The notes beneath the pieces were generated by a model, which was not told the origin of the DNA, made no database searches, and saw nothing but the letters and a program-made list of their open reading frames with translations. From assembly GCA_003482455.1 (NCBI GenBank), contig DMYW01000016.1:4356-24303 (forward strand): a stretch of DNA of 19,948 nucleotides, read 5' to 3'. Numbering within the stretch: the first letter of the stretch is position 1; every line of letters begins with the position of its first letter. A program made the translations under genes and the position numbers. This stretch comes from Rheinheimera sp. (GTDB lineage Bacteria > Pseudomonadota > Gammaproteobacteria > Enterobacterales > Alteromonadaceae). This document shows, one piece after another, positions 6,572 through 14,861 of the stretch.

Positions 6572-8641
6572 TTACCAAATCTTCACGCGTTTTTCTGGTG
6601 CGATGTACATCTTATCGCCTTCTTTCACACCAAACGCGGTGTAGAACTCAGGGATGTTGGACACGATACCAATAACGCGGAACTCGCTCGGTGAATGCGG
6701 ATCTGTCACCAACATGTTACGCATGTATTCTTCACGGCCTTTACGACGCCATACTTGTGACCAACTTAAGAAGAACCGTTGTTCACCGGTAAAACCATCA
6801 ATCACCGGGGCATCTTTCCCTTCCAATGACAGTTTGTACGCTTTCAATGCAACAGTCAGACCACCCAAGTCACCGATGTTTTCGCCCAGCGTCAGCTGAC
6901 CGTTCACGTGCATGCCAGGGATTGGCTCGTATTGGTTGTATTGTTCAACCAGTTGCTTGCCGCGTTTTTCGAATTCGGCTTTGTCGCTGTCAGTCCACCA
7001 GTTACGCAGGTTACCGTCGCCGTCGAATTTCGCGCCTTGGTCGTCAAAACCGTGGCCCAATTCGTGACCGATCACCGCGCCGATGCCGCCGTAGTTCACT
7101 GCATCATCAGCATCCATGTTAAAGAACGGAGGTTGCAGAATGGCCGCTGGGAACACGATTTCGTTGTTCACAGGGTTGTAGTACGCATTAACGGTTTGTG
7201 GTGTCATAAACCATTCACTGCGGTCGACTGGTTTACCCAATTTGTCACGCATTTGCGCATACGCAAAAGCAGCAGCAGCTTTGTAGTTACCGACTAAGTC
7301 GCCAGCTTTGATCTCCAGCTTGCTGTAGTCTTTCCACTTGTCTGGGTAGCCGATTTTCGGGGTGAACTTGTTCAGTTTTTCATGAGCTGCTTTTTTGGTG
7401 TCTGGCGACATCCATTCCAGCGTATCGATGCTGGCGTGGTAAGCCTTGATCACGTTTTGCACCAGCACTTCCATCCGGGCTTTCGCTTCTGGTTTGAAGT
7501 GTTCTGTCACGTATAAACGACCAACTAATTCGCCTAACACTTCATCGGAAGCGTTGACGGCTTTTTTCCAGCGTGGTTGTTGTTCTTTCGCGCCTGAAAT
7601 CACTTTGCCGTAGAAGTCGAATTGACGATCGACAAAGGCTTTGCTCAGTTTGCCTGAGTATTCAGACAATAAGCGGATGCTTAAGTAGTCTTTCCAGCTT
7701 TGCAGGTCAGTGGCTTTGTACAGCTTACCAAACGCTTCTAAGTAGCTTGGCTGTTCCACGATGATGTCGTTAATGCCATCAATTTGTGCAGCTTTGGCGT
7801 ACGTTTCCCATGGGAAATCACCCAAGGTTTTTACTAAGTCCGCTTTGGCAAACTTGTTGTACGTTTTGTCAGCATCACGGTTATCCACGCGTGACCATTG
7901 CACTTTAGCGATTTCTGTTTCCAGTGCCATGATGCGCGCCGCGGCTTTTTCAGCGTCAGCCACGTTGGCCAATGCCAGCATGTCTTTTAAATACACCACA
8001 TATTGGGCGCGAATTTCTTTGAACTTGGCATCGTCAGACAAGTAGAAATCACGGTCAGGCAAGCCTAAACCCGATTGGCCGACGTACAAGGCGTTCATCG
8101 TTGAGTTTTTCGCGTCGTTGTTGACGTACCAACCCAGTGGAATTGATGCACCTAACTGTTGGAATTCTGCAAAGGCAGTTGCCAGCTCAGCGTGATCTTT
8201 GACGCCAGCAATTTTCGTTAGGTCCGCTTCTAATGGTTTGATGCCGAGAGCTTCAACGCCAGCTTCATCCATATAGCTGTTGTAGAAATCACCTAATTTT
8301 TGCTCGTCAGAACCCGCAGCTTTGTCAGCTTTCGCCGCAGCAGCTTCAATGATGGCGCGCATCGCAACTTGCGAGTCGTCATACAACTTGGTAAATGAAC
8401 CGTAGTTTGACTTGTCTGCTGGGATTTCGGTGTTTTTCAACCAAGTACCGTTGACGCTGTAGAAGAAGTTTTCTGTGTGCTGGACGGCTGGGTCGAAGTT
8501 TTCTTTTTCAATACCGGATACGAGAGCTTTGGCTGGTTGAGCGGCGGCGGCTTCGGTTTTTGCTGGTGCTGGTGCTTTATCACAAGCAACCAGACCCAAC
8601 GCTAGCGCAACACCCGCTGCGATCAGACTGATTTTTTTCAT
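6572..8641 (-). CDS. pepO: M13 family zinc metallopeptidase, PepO/neprilysin-like lipoprotein
   Basis: Envelope endopeptidase of the M13 (neprilysin) family, 689 residues, which typically cleaves short peptides. The start ATG at 8639-8641 has AGGA eight bases upstream; the frame runs 13 codons further but without support. The N-terminus MKKISLIAAGVALALGLVAC is a lipoprotein signal with lipobox LVAC and lipidated Cys20, followed by an Ala/Pro/Lys linker. The zinc site is HELGH (His526, Glu527, His530) with third ligand Glu587 in GENIGDLGG and Asp591. The family substrate-binding motif NAYYNPVNNEIVFPAA lies around residue 486, and the protein ends in KIW, like M13 enzymes. Zinc-site spacing matches neprilysin. 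The gene stands alone between a terminator and the TetR gene. Its natural substrates are not indicated by context. Confidence 0.93.
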   Translation of the reverse strand: MKKISLIAAGVALALGLVACDKAPAPAKTEAAAAQPAKALVSGIEKENFDPAVQHTENFFYSVNGTWLKNTEIPADKSNYGSFTKLYDDSQVAMRAIIEAAAAKADKAAGSDEQKLGDFYNSYMDEAGVEALGIKPLEADLTKIAGVKDHAELATAFAEFQQLGASIPLGWYVNNDAKNSTMNALYVGQSGLGLPDRDFYLSDDAKFKEIRAQYVVYLKDMLALANVADAEKAAARIMALETEIAKVQWSRVDNRDADKTYNKFAKADLVKTLGDFPWETYAKAAQIDGINDIIVEQPSYLEAFGKLYKATDLQSWKDYLSIRLLSEYSGKLSKAFVDRQFDFYGKVISGAKEQQPRWKKAVNASDEVLGELVGRLYVTEHFKPEAKARMEVLVQNVIKAYHASIDTLEWMSPDTKKAAHEKLNKFTPKIGYPDKWKDYSKLEIKAGDLVGNYKAAAAFAYAQMRDKLGKPVDRSEWFMTPQTVNAYYNPVNNEIVFPAAILQPPFFNMDADDAVNYGGIGAVIGHELGHGFDDQGAKFDGDGNLRNWWTDSDKAEFEKRGKQLVEQYNQYEPIPGMHVNGQLTLGENIGDLGGLTVALKAYKLSLEGKDAPVIDGFTGEQRFFLSWSQVWRRKGREEYMRNMLVTDPHSPSEFRVIGIVSNIPEFYTAFGVKEGDKMYIAPEKRVKIW

Positions 8642-8763
8642 GGTTATATTCCTAGTCGAAGGATGGTTGATCGTTGGCATAGTAACGCTTGAAGACTACC
8701 GCCGACAATCGACGCTGACAACAAGTTGTAACAGAATGCAACAAATCTGCAGAGAATTTGCTG

Positions 8764-8785
8764 AAAAGGGCAGCACTGCCGCCCT
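8764..8785 (-). terminator. Possible terminator of the TetR-family gene
   Basis: AGGGC (8767-8771 complement) can pair with GCCCT (8781-8785 complement) around a GC-rich loop, followed on the minus strand by TTTT. The stem is short, so some read-through into the peptidase gene is possible. Confidence 0.42.
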
Positions 8786-8818
8786 CGTCAAGACCGCAGC
8801 GCCGCTGCCGACGCTGCT

Positions 8819-9481
8819 TTAATTGAGAATCGAAGGGCCGGCAAGTTGCTGATAATGCTGCTGTAATCGCTCAATACGCGGCATCGCCGTGGCGGTGGCG
8901 TAAGGCTTAAACAACAACAAAACTTTCAGTACGCCTTGATAAGCTTGCGATTGATCGATTTGCGCATGTGGCGCTTGGGTTTTCAGATAACTGATCCAAA
9001 AGGTCACCAGCAGCCGCACAGTTTGTGCAAATGGCGCAATATCTTGCTCGGCAATACTAATGACACCCGCTTGCTTTAACGCTTGCATCACCGACACCAC
9101 TTTGGCTTGCACGCCTTTTTGCACCTGCAGATAGTCCTGCTGTAGTGCTGGGTCACGCGACAAAATATCTGGCAAATTGGCGTAGAAGAAATGAAACCGA
9201 TACATCAACTCAAACACCACGTCTAAATACTGCGCTAAAGCATCAAGCGCTTCTGACGTTTTGCTTGGTGGCTGAATGCGATTTTCCAGCAGTTTGGCGT
9301 ATTCCTTAAAAATATGCCGCACTATGTCTTCTTTATTGCGGAAATGGTAATACAAATTGCCTGGACTAATGCCCAGATGCGCTGCGATATGATTGGTGGT
9401 GATCTGCCGCTCGCCTTGCGAATTGAACAACTCAATACTCGCTTGCAGGATCTTATCTTTGGTTCTTAACTTCTTTTCCAT
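8819..9481 (-). CDS. TetR/AcrR family transcriptional regulator
   Basis: A 220-residue one-component regulator. The N-terminal TetR helix-turn-helix occupies about residues 9-55, with ITTNHIAAHLGISPGNLYYH followed by FRNKEDIV, the highly typical recognition helix region. The remaining helical domain (about 60-205) would bind a small hydrophobic ligand and dimerise; its sequence gives no clue to the ligand. The start ATG (9479-9481) has only a weak GC-rich Shine-Dalgarno sequence. It is divergent from coaD with a 106-bp gap and lies upstream of the peptidase gene on the same strand. It may control itself or a neighbour, but no convincing palindromic operator was found in the gap. The specific target is unknown. 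Confidence 0.9.
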   Translation of the reverse strand: MEKKLRTKDKILQASIELFNSQGERQITTNHIAAHLGISPGNLYYHFRNKEDIVRHIFKEYAKLLENRIQPPSKTSEALDALAQYLDVVFELMYRFHFFYANLPDILSRDPALQQDYLQVQKGVQAKVVSVMQALKQAGVISIAEQDIAPFAQTVRLLVTFWISYLKTQAPHAQIDQSQAYQGVLKVLLLFKPYATATAMPRIERLQQHYQQLAGPSILN

Positions 9482-9514
9482 GCCCGCTGCTGTTTTTTAT
9501 GTTTTTCTGTGCTT

Positions 9515-9525
9515 TTTGGTATAGT
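9515..9525 (+). promoter_or_regulatory. Extended -10 promoter candidate for coaD
   Basis: TGGTATAGT (9517-9525) combines a TGn extension with TATAGT, one mismatch from TATAAT. No good -35 box is seen 17 bases upstream, as is common for extended -10 promoters. The predicted start lies about 55 bases before coaD. Confidence 0.42.
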
Positions 9526-9587
9526 AACGCCAAATCGCTTTCAATTTCCAGATAAACGGCACGAGCGCAAATCACCGAGCTAACCCT

Positions 9588-10073
9588 ATGAAAACTATTG
9601 CTATTTACCCAGGTACTTTCGACCCTATTACCAATGGTCACATTGACTTGGTCAATCGGGCGACGCGCTTGTTCGATGAAGTGATCCTGGCAATCGCGGC
9701 CAACCCAACCAAACAACCCATGTTTAGCCTCAACGAACGGGTGCAATTGGCCGAAACTATATTCCAGCACAACAGCAAAGTCCGTGTCTTGGGCTTCTCT
9801 GGACTTTTGGCCAATTTCGCCCGTGACCACCAAGCGCAGGTGCTACTGCGGGGGGTGCGTGCTGTTGCCGATTTTGAGTATGAATTTCAGCTGGCGAGCA
9901 TGAATCGCCAGCTCAACCCGGATCTCGACAGCTTGTTTATGACACCGTCTGAGAAAAACATGTTTATCAGCTCGACTTTGGTCAAAGAAGTGGCGCGCCA
10001 TGGTGGTGATGTCAGTAACTTTGTCGCGCCGAATGTGCTGCAAGCCCTGCAGCTCAAACTGCAACAACATTAA
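9588..10073 (+). CDS. coaD: Phosphopantetheine adenylyltransferase
   Basis: Cytosolic enzyme of coenzyme A synthesis; it transfers AMP from ATP to 4'-phosphopantetheine to give dephospho-CoA. The 161-residue length is standard. The nucleotidyltransferase motif is TNGHID with His18, preceded by AIYPGTFDP at 5-13. RGVR (88-91) and ISSTLVKE (127-134) are the other conserved ligand-binding elements. The ATG has a GAG-containing weak ribosome site. The gene following starts 10 bases after the stop, so the two are probably one transcription unit. Divergent from the TetR gene. Confidence 0.96.
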   Translation: MKTIAIYPGTFDPITNGHIDLVNRATRLFDEVILAIAANPTKQPMFSLNERVQLAETIFQHNSKVRVLGFSGLLANFARDHQAQVLLRGVRAVADFEYEFQLASMNRQLNPDLDSLFMTPSEKNMFISSTLVKEVARHGGDVSNFVAPNVLQALQLKLQQH

Positions 10074-10083
10074 AGGCCAACGC

Positions 10084-10980
10084 ATGCGCAGCGGCTGGCT
10101 CGTCCTGATCTTTCTAGGGCTGTTGCTACAGCCAGCCGCAGCAACGCCTGATACCCAAGATGCGGAACTTCAGCAAATCCGCGTTCCCAAAGCGCGCTCT
10201 GAACATGATGTGTCGTACAACTATTATTTTGGCTTGTTAAAACGTGTCCTCGAGCTTGGCGCTCACGGCCGCCCAATTCCCAAAATCATGCCAACGCTGG
10301 AAATGGAACAAGGCCGCGCCGTGCGCGAATTAGCGGTGCATCGCAGTATTGATTTGATGTGGATGGGCACAGATGCGGATAAAGAACGTCAGCTGCGGGC
10401 CGTGCGCATTCCGCTGGAGCGCGGCTTGATGGGCTATCGCAAATTCACGATCCACCGCGACTTAGCGCCGACGCTTGACAAGGTGCAACTGCTCAAACCG
10501 CTGCAAAAGTTGGTCAGCTGCCAAGGATTGGATTGGCCGGACAATCGCGTCCTAAAACATGCGGGTTTTACCCTGATGACCTCGCCTGTCTATGAAAACC
10601 TCTTTAAACAAACCAACGCCAAGCGCTGCGATTTGTTTCCACGTGGCTTGCACGAAGGTGAAGCTGAACTGAAAGAGCGCCAGCAGTTGTACCCTGCCCT
10701 GCTACGCTATCAAGACATCATGCTGCACTACCCGTTTGGGATTTATTTCTTTACGAATCAAGACAATGAAACTTTGGCGTTGTGGCTACAGGACGGCCTT
10801 GAGCAAATGACCAAGAGTGGCGAATTATTACGCTACATGCAACAGCACCCACTGACGGCGCATGTGTTTCCGCTTAGCAAACACCGCAGTAGTCGTTGGT
10901 TTGAATTGACCAACCCAGATCTGCCGGCAAGCCAAGTCACTGATCGGCGTTATTGGTTTACCGCCGAGGATTTCCAATAA
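10084..10980 (+). CDS. Exported substrate-binding-like protein (type 2 periplasmic binding fold), putative
   Basis: A 298-residue secreted protein. The start ATG at 10084-10086 has AAAGG seven bases upstream; the frame is open further upstream inside coaD, but that part is not expected to be translated. A signal peptide spans about residues 1-21 (hydrophobic WLVLIFLGLLLQP, then AAA before TPDTQ). The mature part has features of small extracellular solute-binding proteins without a cognate permease: SYNYYFGLLKRVLELG near the start, LMWMGTDADKERQ, and alternating hydrophobic strands. No transporter genes follow, so it may be a sensor or a stand-alone binding protein rather than an ABC component. 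Ligand unknown. It is placed behind coaD, perhaps only by operon convenience. Convergent with nagX, whose stop codon is 27 bases away, with no clear terminator between. Confidence 0.72.
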   Translation: MRSGWLVLIFLGLLLQPAAATPDTQDAELQQIRVPKARSEHDVSYNYYFGLLKRVLELGAHGRPIPKIMPTLEMEQGRAVRELAVHRSIDLMWMGTDADKERQLRAVRIPLERGLMGYRKFTIHRDLAPTLDKVQLLKPLQKLVSCQGLDWPDNRVLKHAGFTLMTSPVYENLFKQTNAKRCDLFPRGLHEGEAELKERQQLYPALLRYQDIMLHYPFGIYFFTNQDNETLALWLQDGLEQMTKSGELLRYMQQHPLTAHVFPLSKHRSSRWFELTNPDLPASQVTDRRYWFTAEDFQ

Positions 10981-11007
10981 ACGCCGGTTTTAGAACGCCC
11001 TAAGTCA

Positions 11008-12093
11008 TTACAACTTAATAAAAATCTGCCGTTTATAGAGCTGTAGCGACACATACCAAAACAGCAACACATGCAAGAGCGCAAACAGCAGCGATGCCCA
11101 TTCAGCAGGGAGTAGTTGCGCCAAGCTTTGATACACCACGCTATATAAAGACTGTGTGGTATCACCGTCTTGCCAGACCACTACGCGGTCAATGATCACA
11201 GTCCAAATCCACGACAACATGTAGATAAACAATGGGTTAGTGCCATAGATCCGCAGCGGTTCGGCCAGGCGAGTGGCTTGCTTTACATCCACCACATACA
11301 CCAACAACGCCAGCAGTAACATCAGCAACGCCGAGCTCAATAACATATAGCTGCCTGACCATAAGGCTTTGTTGATTGGCCACAACTGCGCCATCAGTAG
11401 CGCCCCGACCAAGGTCACCAGCCCAAACAGCAGCAATTCCTGTAAACCTTGCATCGCAGCTTTGCCTTGCAGTGCACGCGCAATACCAAAGCCAATCAAT
11501 ACGTTACAGGTTGCAGGTAAGCAACTGAGCAACCCTTCAGGGTCAAACGGGATGCCAAATCCATGGTAGATATGCGCTTCGCCGAACAGCCACAGATCCA
11601 GCTGACGCACAGTGTTGGTCTCTAGGGCGTACGGCTGGACGCTTAAATGCAACAAGCCAAAATAACTAGCTAGCAACAAAGCGCCAGCGCCCCACAACAA
11701 TTTTCGCGGTAAGGCCACCACCAACAATGCCGCCAGCACATAACAGATGGCGATCCGTTGTAGCACACCAGGAATACGCAGCTCGGCGAGGTCCCAGCGA
11801 CCAAACCAGTTTAAGAACAAACCGCAGGCAAACATCAGCAAGCCACGTTTAACGATCTTTTGCACAGTCGCAGCATTGAGCTGGGCGTTTTGCAGCGAAA
11901 AGGCCATTGCCGCGCCCACCACAAATAAAAAGCCAGGAAATACGATGTCCGCAAAGGTAAAACCGTCCCAATGCGCATGCAATAACAGCGGAAATACGTG
12001 GTCCCAGGAACCAGGCGTGTTGACCAAAATCATCAGCGCTATGGTCAGGCCGCGCAGCACATCCAGCGCGATGAAACGGGGTGACTTCGTCAT
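11008..12093 (-). CDS. nagX: NagX: multipass membrane protein of the heparan-alpha-glucosaminide N-acetyltransferase-like (DUF5009) family
   Basis: A 361-residue inner-membrane protein with about ten hydrophobic helices. The signature HAHWDGFTFADIVFPGFLF (residues 39-57) is the conserved H-x-x-W-x-G-x-T-x-x-D-x-x-FP element of the family related to lysosomal HGSNAT. The family head LDVLRGLTIALMILVN is at residues 10-25. NagX occurs in GlcNAc clusters of Alteromonadales and Xanthomonadales, where its exact step is unproven; it has been proposed to act on chito-oligosaccharides or GlcNAc at the membrane. The ATG at 12091-12093 has GGGAG five bases upstream; the frame also has a TTG four codons earlier, which overlaps this site. 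It is separated from nagP by a hairpin with a T-rich tail, so expression may be lower than for the rest of the cluster. Confidence 0.85.
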   Translation of the reverse strand: MTKSPRFIALDVLRGLTIALMILVNTPGSWDHVFPLLLHAHWDGFTFADIVFPGFLFVVGAAMAFSLQNAQLNAATVQKIVKRGLLMFACGLFLNWFGRWDLAELRIPGVLQRIAICYVLAALLVVALPRKLLWGAGALLLASYFGLLHLSVQPYALETNTVRQLDLWLFGEAHIYHGFGIPFDPEGLLSCLPATCNVLIGFGIARALQGKAAMQGLQELLLFGLVTLVGALLMAQLWPINKALWSGSYMLLSSALLMLLLALLVYVVDVKQATRLAEPLRIYGTNPLFIYMLSWIWTVIIDRVVVWQDGDTTQSLYSVVYQSLAQLLPAEWASLLFALLHVLLFWYVSLQLYKRQIFIKL

Positions 12094-12170
12094 AACGACT
12101 CCCAAGGGGATTTACTGAAATTAAACCAACGAGTGACTGCAAGCACGAAGCAGTGAACTGCCCGATTCAA

Positions 12171-12206
12171 AACAAACATGCCAGCCCCACGACGGCGACT
12201 GGCATG
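12171..12206 (-). terminator. Terminator or attenuating hairpin between nagP and nagX
   Basis: CATGCCAG (12177-12184) is perfectly complementary to CTGGCATG (12199-12206), with a 14-base loop. On the minus strand it is followed by TTTGTTTTG. It lies about 24 bases after the nagP stop codon. Confidence 0.7.
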
Positions 12207-12229
12207 CGTTAGATTGCGCTCGTAGCGGC

Positions 12230-13552
12230 TTACCACTGACGTTTTTTGTGGCCGGCAACCGCGTAATACAAAATGAAGGCGTAACACGGCAGCATCACCC
12301 AATACGCGGTTTGTGCATCACCGGTACTGGTGGAAATCAGGCCGTAGACTTTTGGCAGGATGGCGCCACCGGCGATGCCCATGATCAACAAAGCTGAACC
12401 GGTTGCGGTGAATTTCCCTAAGCCTTGCAGCGCTAATGGCCACACCGCAGGCCAAACCAAGGCATTGGCAAAACCCAATAGCGCCAAATACATCACTGTA
12501 TCTGGCACTGTGGCCAGGCCGCTCCAGCCGTACAGCAGACTGGCGACTGTGTGGCTTTCGGCAGAGCCAAACATCACACCGAGGGTGAACAACAAGCCAA
12601 ACACCGCCGAACCAATCAGCGCTTGTGGCTGACTAATAAAACGCGGAATACAAAAAACACCAATCAAATAACCAGCAACCATCGCTACCATAGTGTATGA
12701 CGTCAGCATGCCCCACTGTGCTACTTGCAAATGTTGACCGTACAAACCGATAGTATCGCCTGCGATCACTTCAACACCGACATAAAAGAACAAAGCAACC
12801 GCGCCTAAAATCAGCTGCGGGAACTGGCGAATGGAGGTGCGATCCGCGGGCGCTTCACCATCGACAACCGGTTCTTCCAGCACAGGCTCAGGCAGTGCTG
12901 AGAATTTCACAAACGCCATCAAGGCTACTAAGGCAACTGTCATATAGATGTATGGTGTGACCAAGCGGCCAGACAATTCGGCCAGACGTGCGGTACGTTC
13001 GTCGTCGGATAACGCAGCCAGTGCCTCTGGGGTGAATTGATCCATGCCGGTGAGGATCCAAGCAGTAAAAACGATCGGCACTATCACGCCAGCCCCTTTA
13101 TTCACCAGCCCCATAATGGAAATACGCATAGCGGCAGTTTCGCGTGGGCCAATACACACGATGTAAGGGTTCGAAGCGGTTTGCAGCAGGGTCAAGCCAG
13201 TGCCAAGGGTCGATAATGCCACCAAAAACAAACCGTATTGCGCGGTTTCAGCCGCCGGAATAAACACTAAAGCGCCAAGCGCCATAACGCCAAGGCCTGC
13301 CACCATGCCATTTTTGTAACCGATCCGGTTCAGCACCCATGAGGATGGCAATGCCATCAACACATAAGCGATATAAAACACAAAAGGCACCCAGAGGGCT
13401 TGCGACTCGGTTAAGTGGCACACGAGCTTTAAGAACGGAATTAAAGAACCGTTCAGCCATGTCACAAAGCCAAAGACAAAAAACAGTGTCCCGATGATAA
13501 CCATCGGAACCACGGTACTGCTGGGTTGCTCGCGGCGAATTGCCATTTCCAT
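12230..13552 (-). CDS. nagP: N-acetylglucosamine permease NagP (MFS, FucP-type sugar:H+ symporter)
   Basis: Inner-membrane importer of GlcNAc in the major facilitator superfamily, of the FucP-like sugar:proton symporter family. The 440 residues show about twelve hydrophobic segments. The family hallmark FFVFGFVTWLNGSLIPFLK lies in the first helix region (about residues 25-43), and LQTASNPYIVCIGP is the helix 4-5 motif. The call to GlcNAc rests on its position among nagA, nagB-II and nagK. The ATG at 13550-13552 is chosen because GAGGG lies five bases upstream; an upstream extension of 19 codons has no support. A 78-base gap separates it from nagA. With NagP, sugar arrives unphosphorylated, which explains the need for a kinase in the cluster and the lack of a PTS gene. 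Confidence 0.92.
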   Translation of the reverse strand: MEMAIRREQPSSTVVPMVIIGTLFFVFGFVTWLNGSLIPFLKLVCHLTESQALWVPFVFYIAYVLMALPSSWVLNRIGYKNGMVAGLGVMALGALVFIPAAETAQYGLFLVALSTLGTGLTLLQTASNPYIVCIGPRETAAMRISIMGLVNKGAGVIVPIVFTAWILTGMDQFTPEALAALSDDERTARLAELSGRLVTPYIYMTVALVALMAFVKFSALPEPVLEEPVVDGEAPADRTSIRQFPQLILGAVALFFYVGVEVIAGDTIGLYGQHLQVAQWGMLTSYTMVAMVAGYLIGVFCIPRFISQPQALIGSAVFGLLFTLGVMFGSAESHTVASLLYGWSGLATVPDTVMYLALLGFANALVWPAVWPLALQGLGKFTATGSALLIMGIAGGAILPKVYGLISTSTGDAQTAYWVMLPCYAFILYYAVAGHKKRQW

Positions 13553-13630
13553 GATGCCCTCTGTTGATCTTGTTGTTGCATTATTAAGTGTTATCGTCGG
13601 CGCAAGCAAGATTGCCGCGCCGCCCAGGCT

Positions 13631-14749
13631 TTATGCCTGATACAGTGGCTGTCCCGCCACATACGTTGCCTTGACGGCAAATTTATCAACCAACGCAAAG
13701 TCAGCGCGATAGCCAACTTTCAGTTGACCATGCGACTGACCCAGCGCTAAAAACTCTGCCGGATACCGTGCCGCCATCTGCAGCGCCTCGTCGTGTGCCA
13801 CGCCAAGTTGCTGCACGGCGTAACGCACTGCGTCGGCCATGTCTAAAACCGACCCGGCCAACTGACCATGGTCGTTGGTCAGCTTGTTACCATCGCGGGT
13901 GACTTTACCGTCAAAAAATGGGAACTCAGTATCATTGGTTCCCACCGGTGACATGGCATCGGTGACGATCATCATTTTGCCGCGCGGTTTAGCATGGATC
14001 GCTAATTTCGCCGCTGTTGGATGCACGTGATGACCATCTAAGATGATACCGCACCAACTATTGCGATCTGCCAGCGCCACACCAACGACGCCCGGCTCAC
14101 GCGAGGTCAGTGGCGACATCGCATTGTATAAATGCGTAAAACCGCTGGCTCCTGCCGCCAGCGCCGCCGCGGTGGTTGCGCCGTCGGCATTGGTGTGACC
14201 CAAACAGACATGCACATTCAGTGCAACCAGCTGCGCAATTTGTTCAGGCGTGACGTTCTCTGGTGCCACAGTAACCACTTTAACGCCCAAATCAGTGCGG
14301 CCGTATAACGCCAATTCGTCAGCCGACAAACCACGAATATGCTGCACTGGATGCACGCCTTTTTTCGGCACTGACAAATGCGGGCCTTCAAAGTGAATGC
14401 CAAGCACACCAGGTTCACCTGCGCGGATCGCCTCTGCTACCGCATCGGCAGTGCGCTGCATCACTTCGATGCAATCCGTGATCACGGTCGGCACCAAGCC
14501 GACGGAACCGAACTGGGCATGCGCTTTGACCATAGTGCGCAATGCTTGCAGCGACGGCTCGGTATTAAACAAAGCACCGCCACCACCGTTGACCTGCACA
14601 TCGATAAAACCGGGCACCATAGTCCATGGCAACACAGCGCCCTTGGCTGGTGTGATAGCGTCAATCACGCCATCGACCACATCGACCGTGACTTGTTGAT
14701 GCCAACGGTCACCGTCGAATAACTGCGCTACCGAAAATTGTTGCTTCAT
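13631..14749 (-). CDS. nagA: N-acetylglucosamine-6-phosphate deacetylase
   Basis: Cytosolic enzyme that removes the acetyl group from GlcNAc-6-phosphate to give glucosamine-6-phosphate and acetate. The 372 residues have the amidohydrolase TIM-barrel fold. Diagnostic motifs are PGFIDVQVNGGGG (46-58), metal ligand Glu121 in HFEGPHL, His185 in LGHTNADG, His206 in THLYNAMSPL, the substrate-binding DGHHVHP (238-244), and catalytic Asp264 in VTDAMSPVG. All are intact. The start ATG (14747-14749) has GGAG five bases upstream. A 112-base gap to nagB-II contains overlapping inverted repeats that may regulate translation or mRNA stability. It is the third gene of the cluster. Confidence 0.96.
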   Translation of the reverse strand: MKQQFSVAQLFDGDRWHQQVTVDVVDGVIDAITPAKGAVLPWTMVPGFIDVQVNGGGGALFNTEPSLQALRTMVKAHAQFGSVGLVPTVITDCIEVMQRTADAVAEAIRAGEPGVLGIHFEGPHLSVPKKGVHPVQHIRGLSADELALYGRTDLGVKVVTVAPENVTPEQIAQLVALNVHVCLGHTNADGATTAAALAAGASGFTHLYNAMSPLTSREPGVVGVALADRNSWCGIILDGHHVHPTAAKLAIHAKPRGKMMIVTDAMSPVGTNDTEFPFFDGKVTRDGNKLTNDHGQLAGSVLDMADAVRYAVQQLGVAHDEALQMAARYPAEFLALGQSHGQLKVGYRADFALVDKFAVKATYVAGQPLYQA

Positions 14750-14765
14750 GCCAACTCCTGCGAAC

Positions 14766-14812
14766 TAACAGCCCAACCTTTCCGTCGGGCTTTATGAAAT
14801 TTGTGGCTGTTA
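14766..14812 (-). promoter_or_regulatory. Two mutually exclusive inverted repeats between nagB-II and nagA
   Basis: Pair one is TAACAGCC (14766-14773) with GGCTGTTA (14805-14812), perfect. Pair two is AGCCCAAC (14770-14777) with GTCGGGCT (14784-14791), one mismatch on the plus strand but a G-U pair in the minus-strand mRNA, with a 6-base loop. The two share bases 14770-14773, so only one can form. They lie just upstream of the nagA ribosome site. The structure suggests a switch or a processing element. No T tract follows. Confidence 0.5.
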
Positions 14813-14861
14813 TGCTGCCATACAAAAGACATCGAAACCACAATTTATTTTCGATAACTTA

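Noticed and set aside
9453..9833. Minus-strand open frame of 126 residues over the start of coaD
   Set aside because: It is antisense to the clearly coding coaD frame and overlaps the TetR gene start; it shows no family features.
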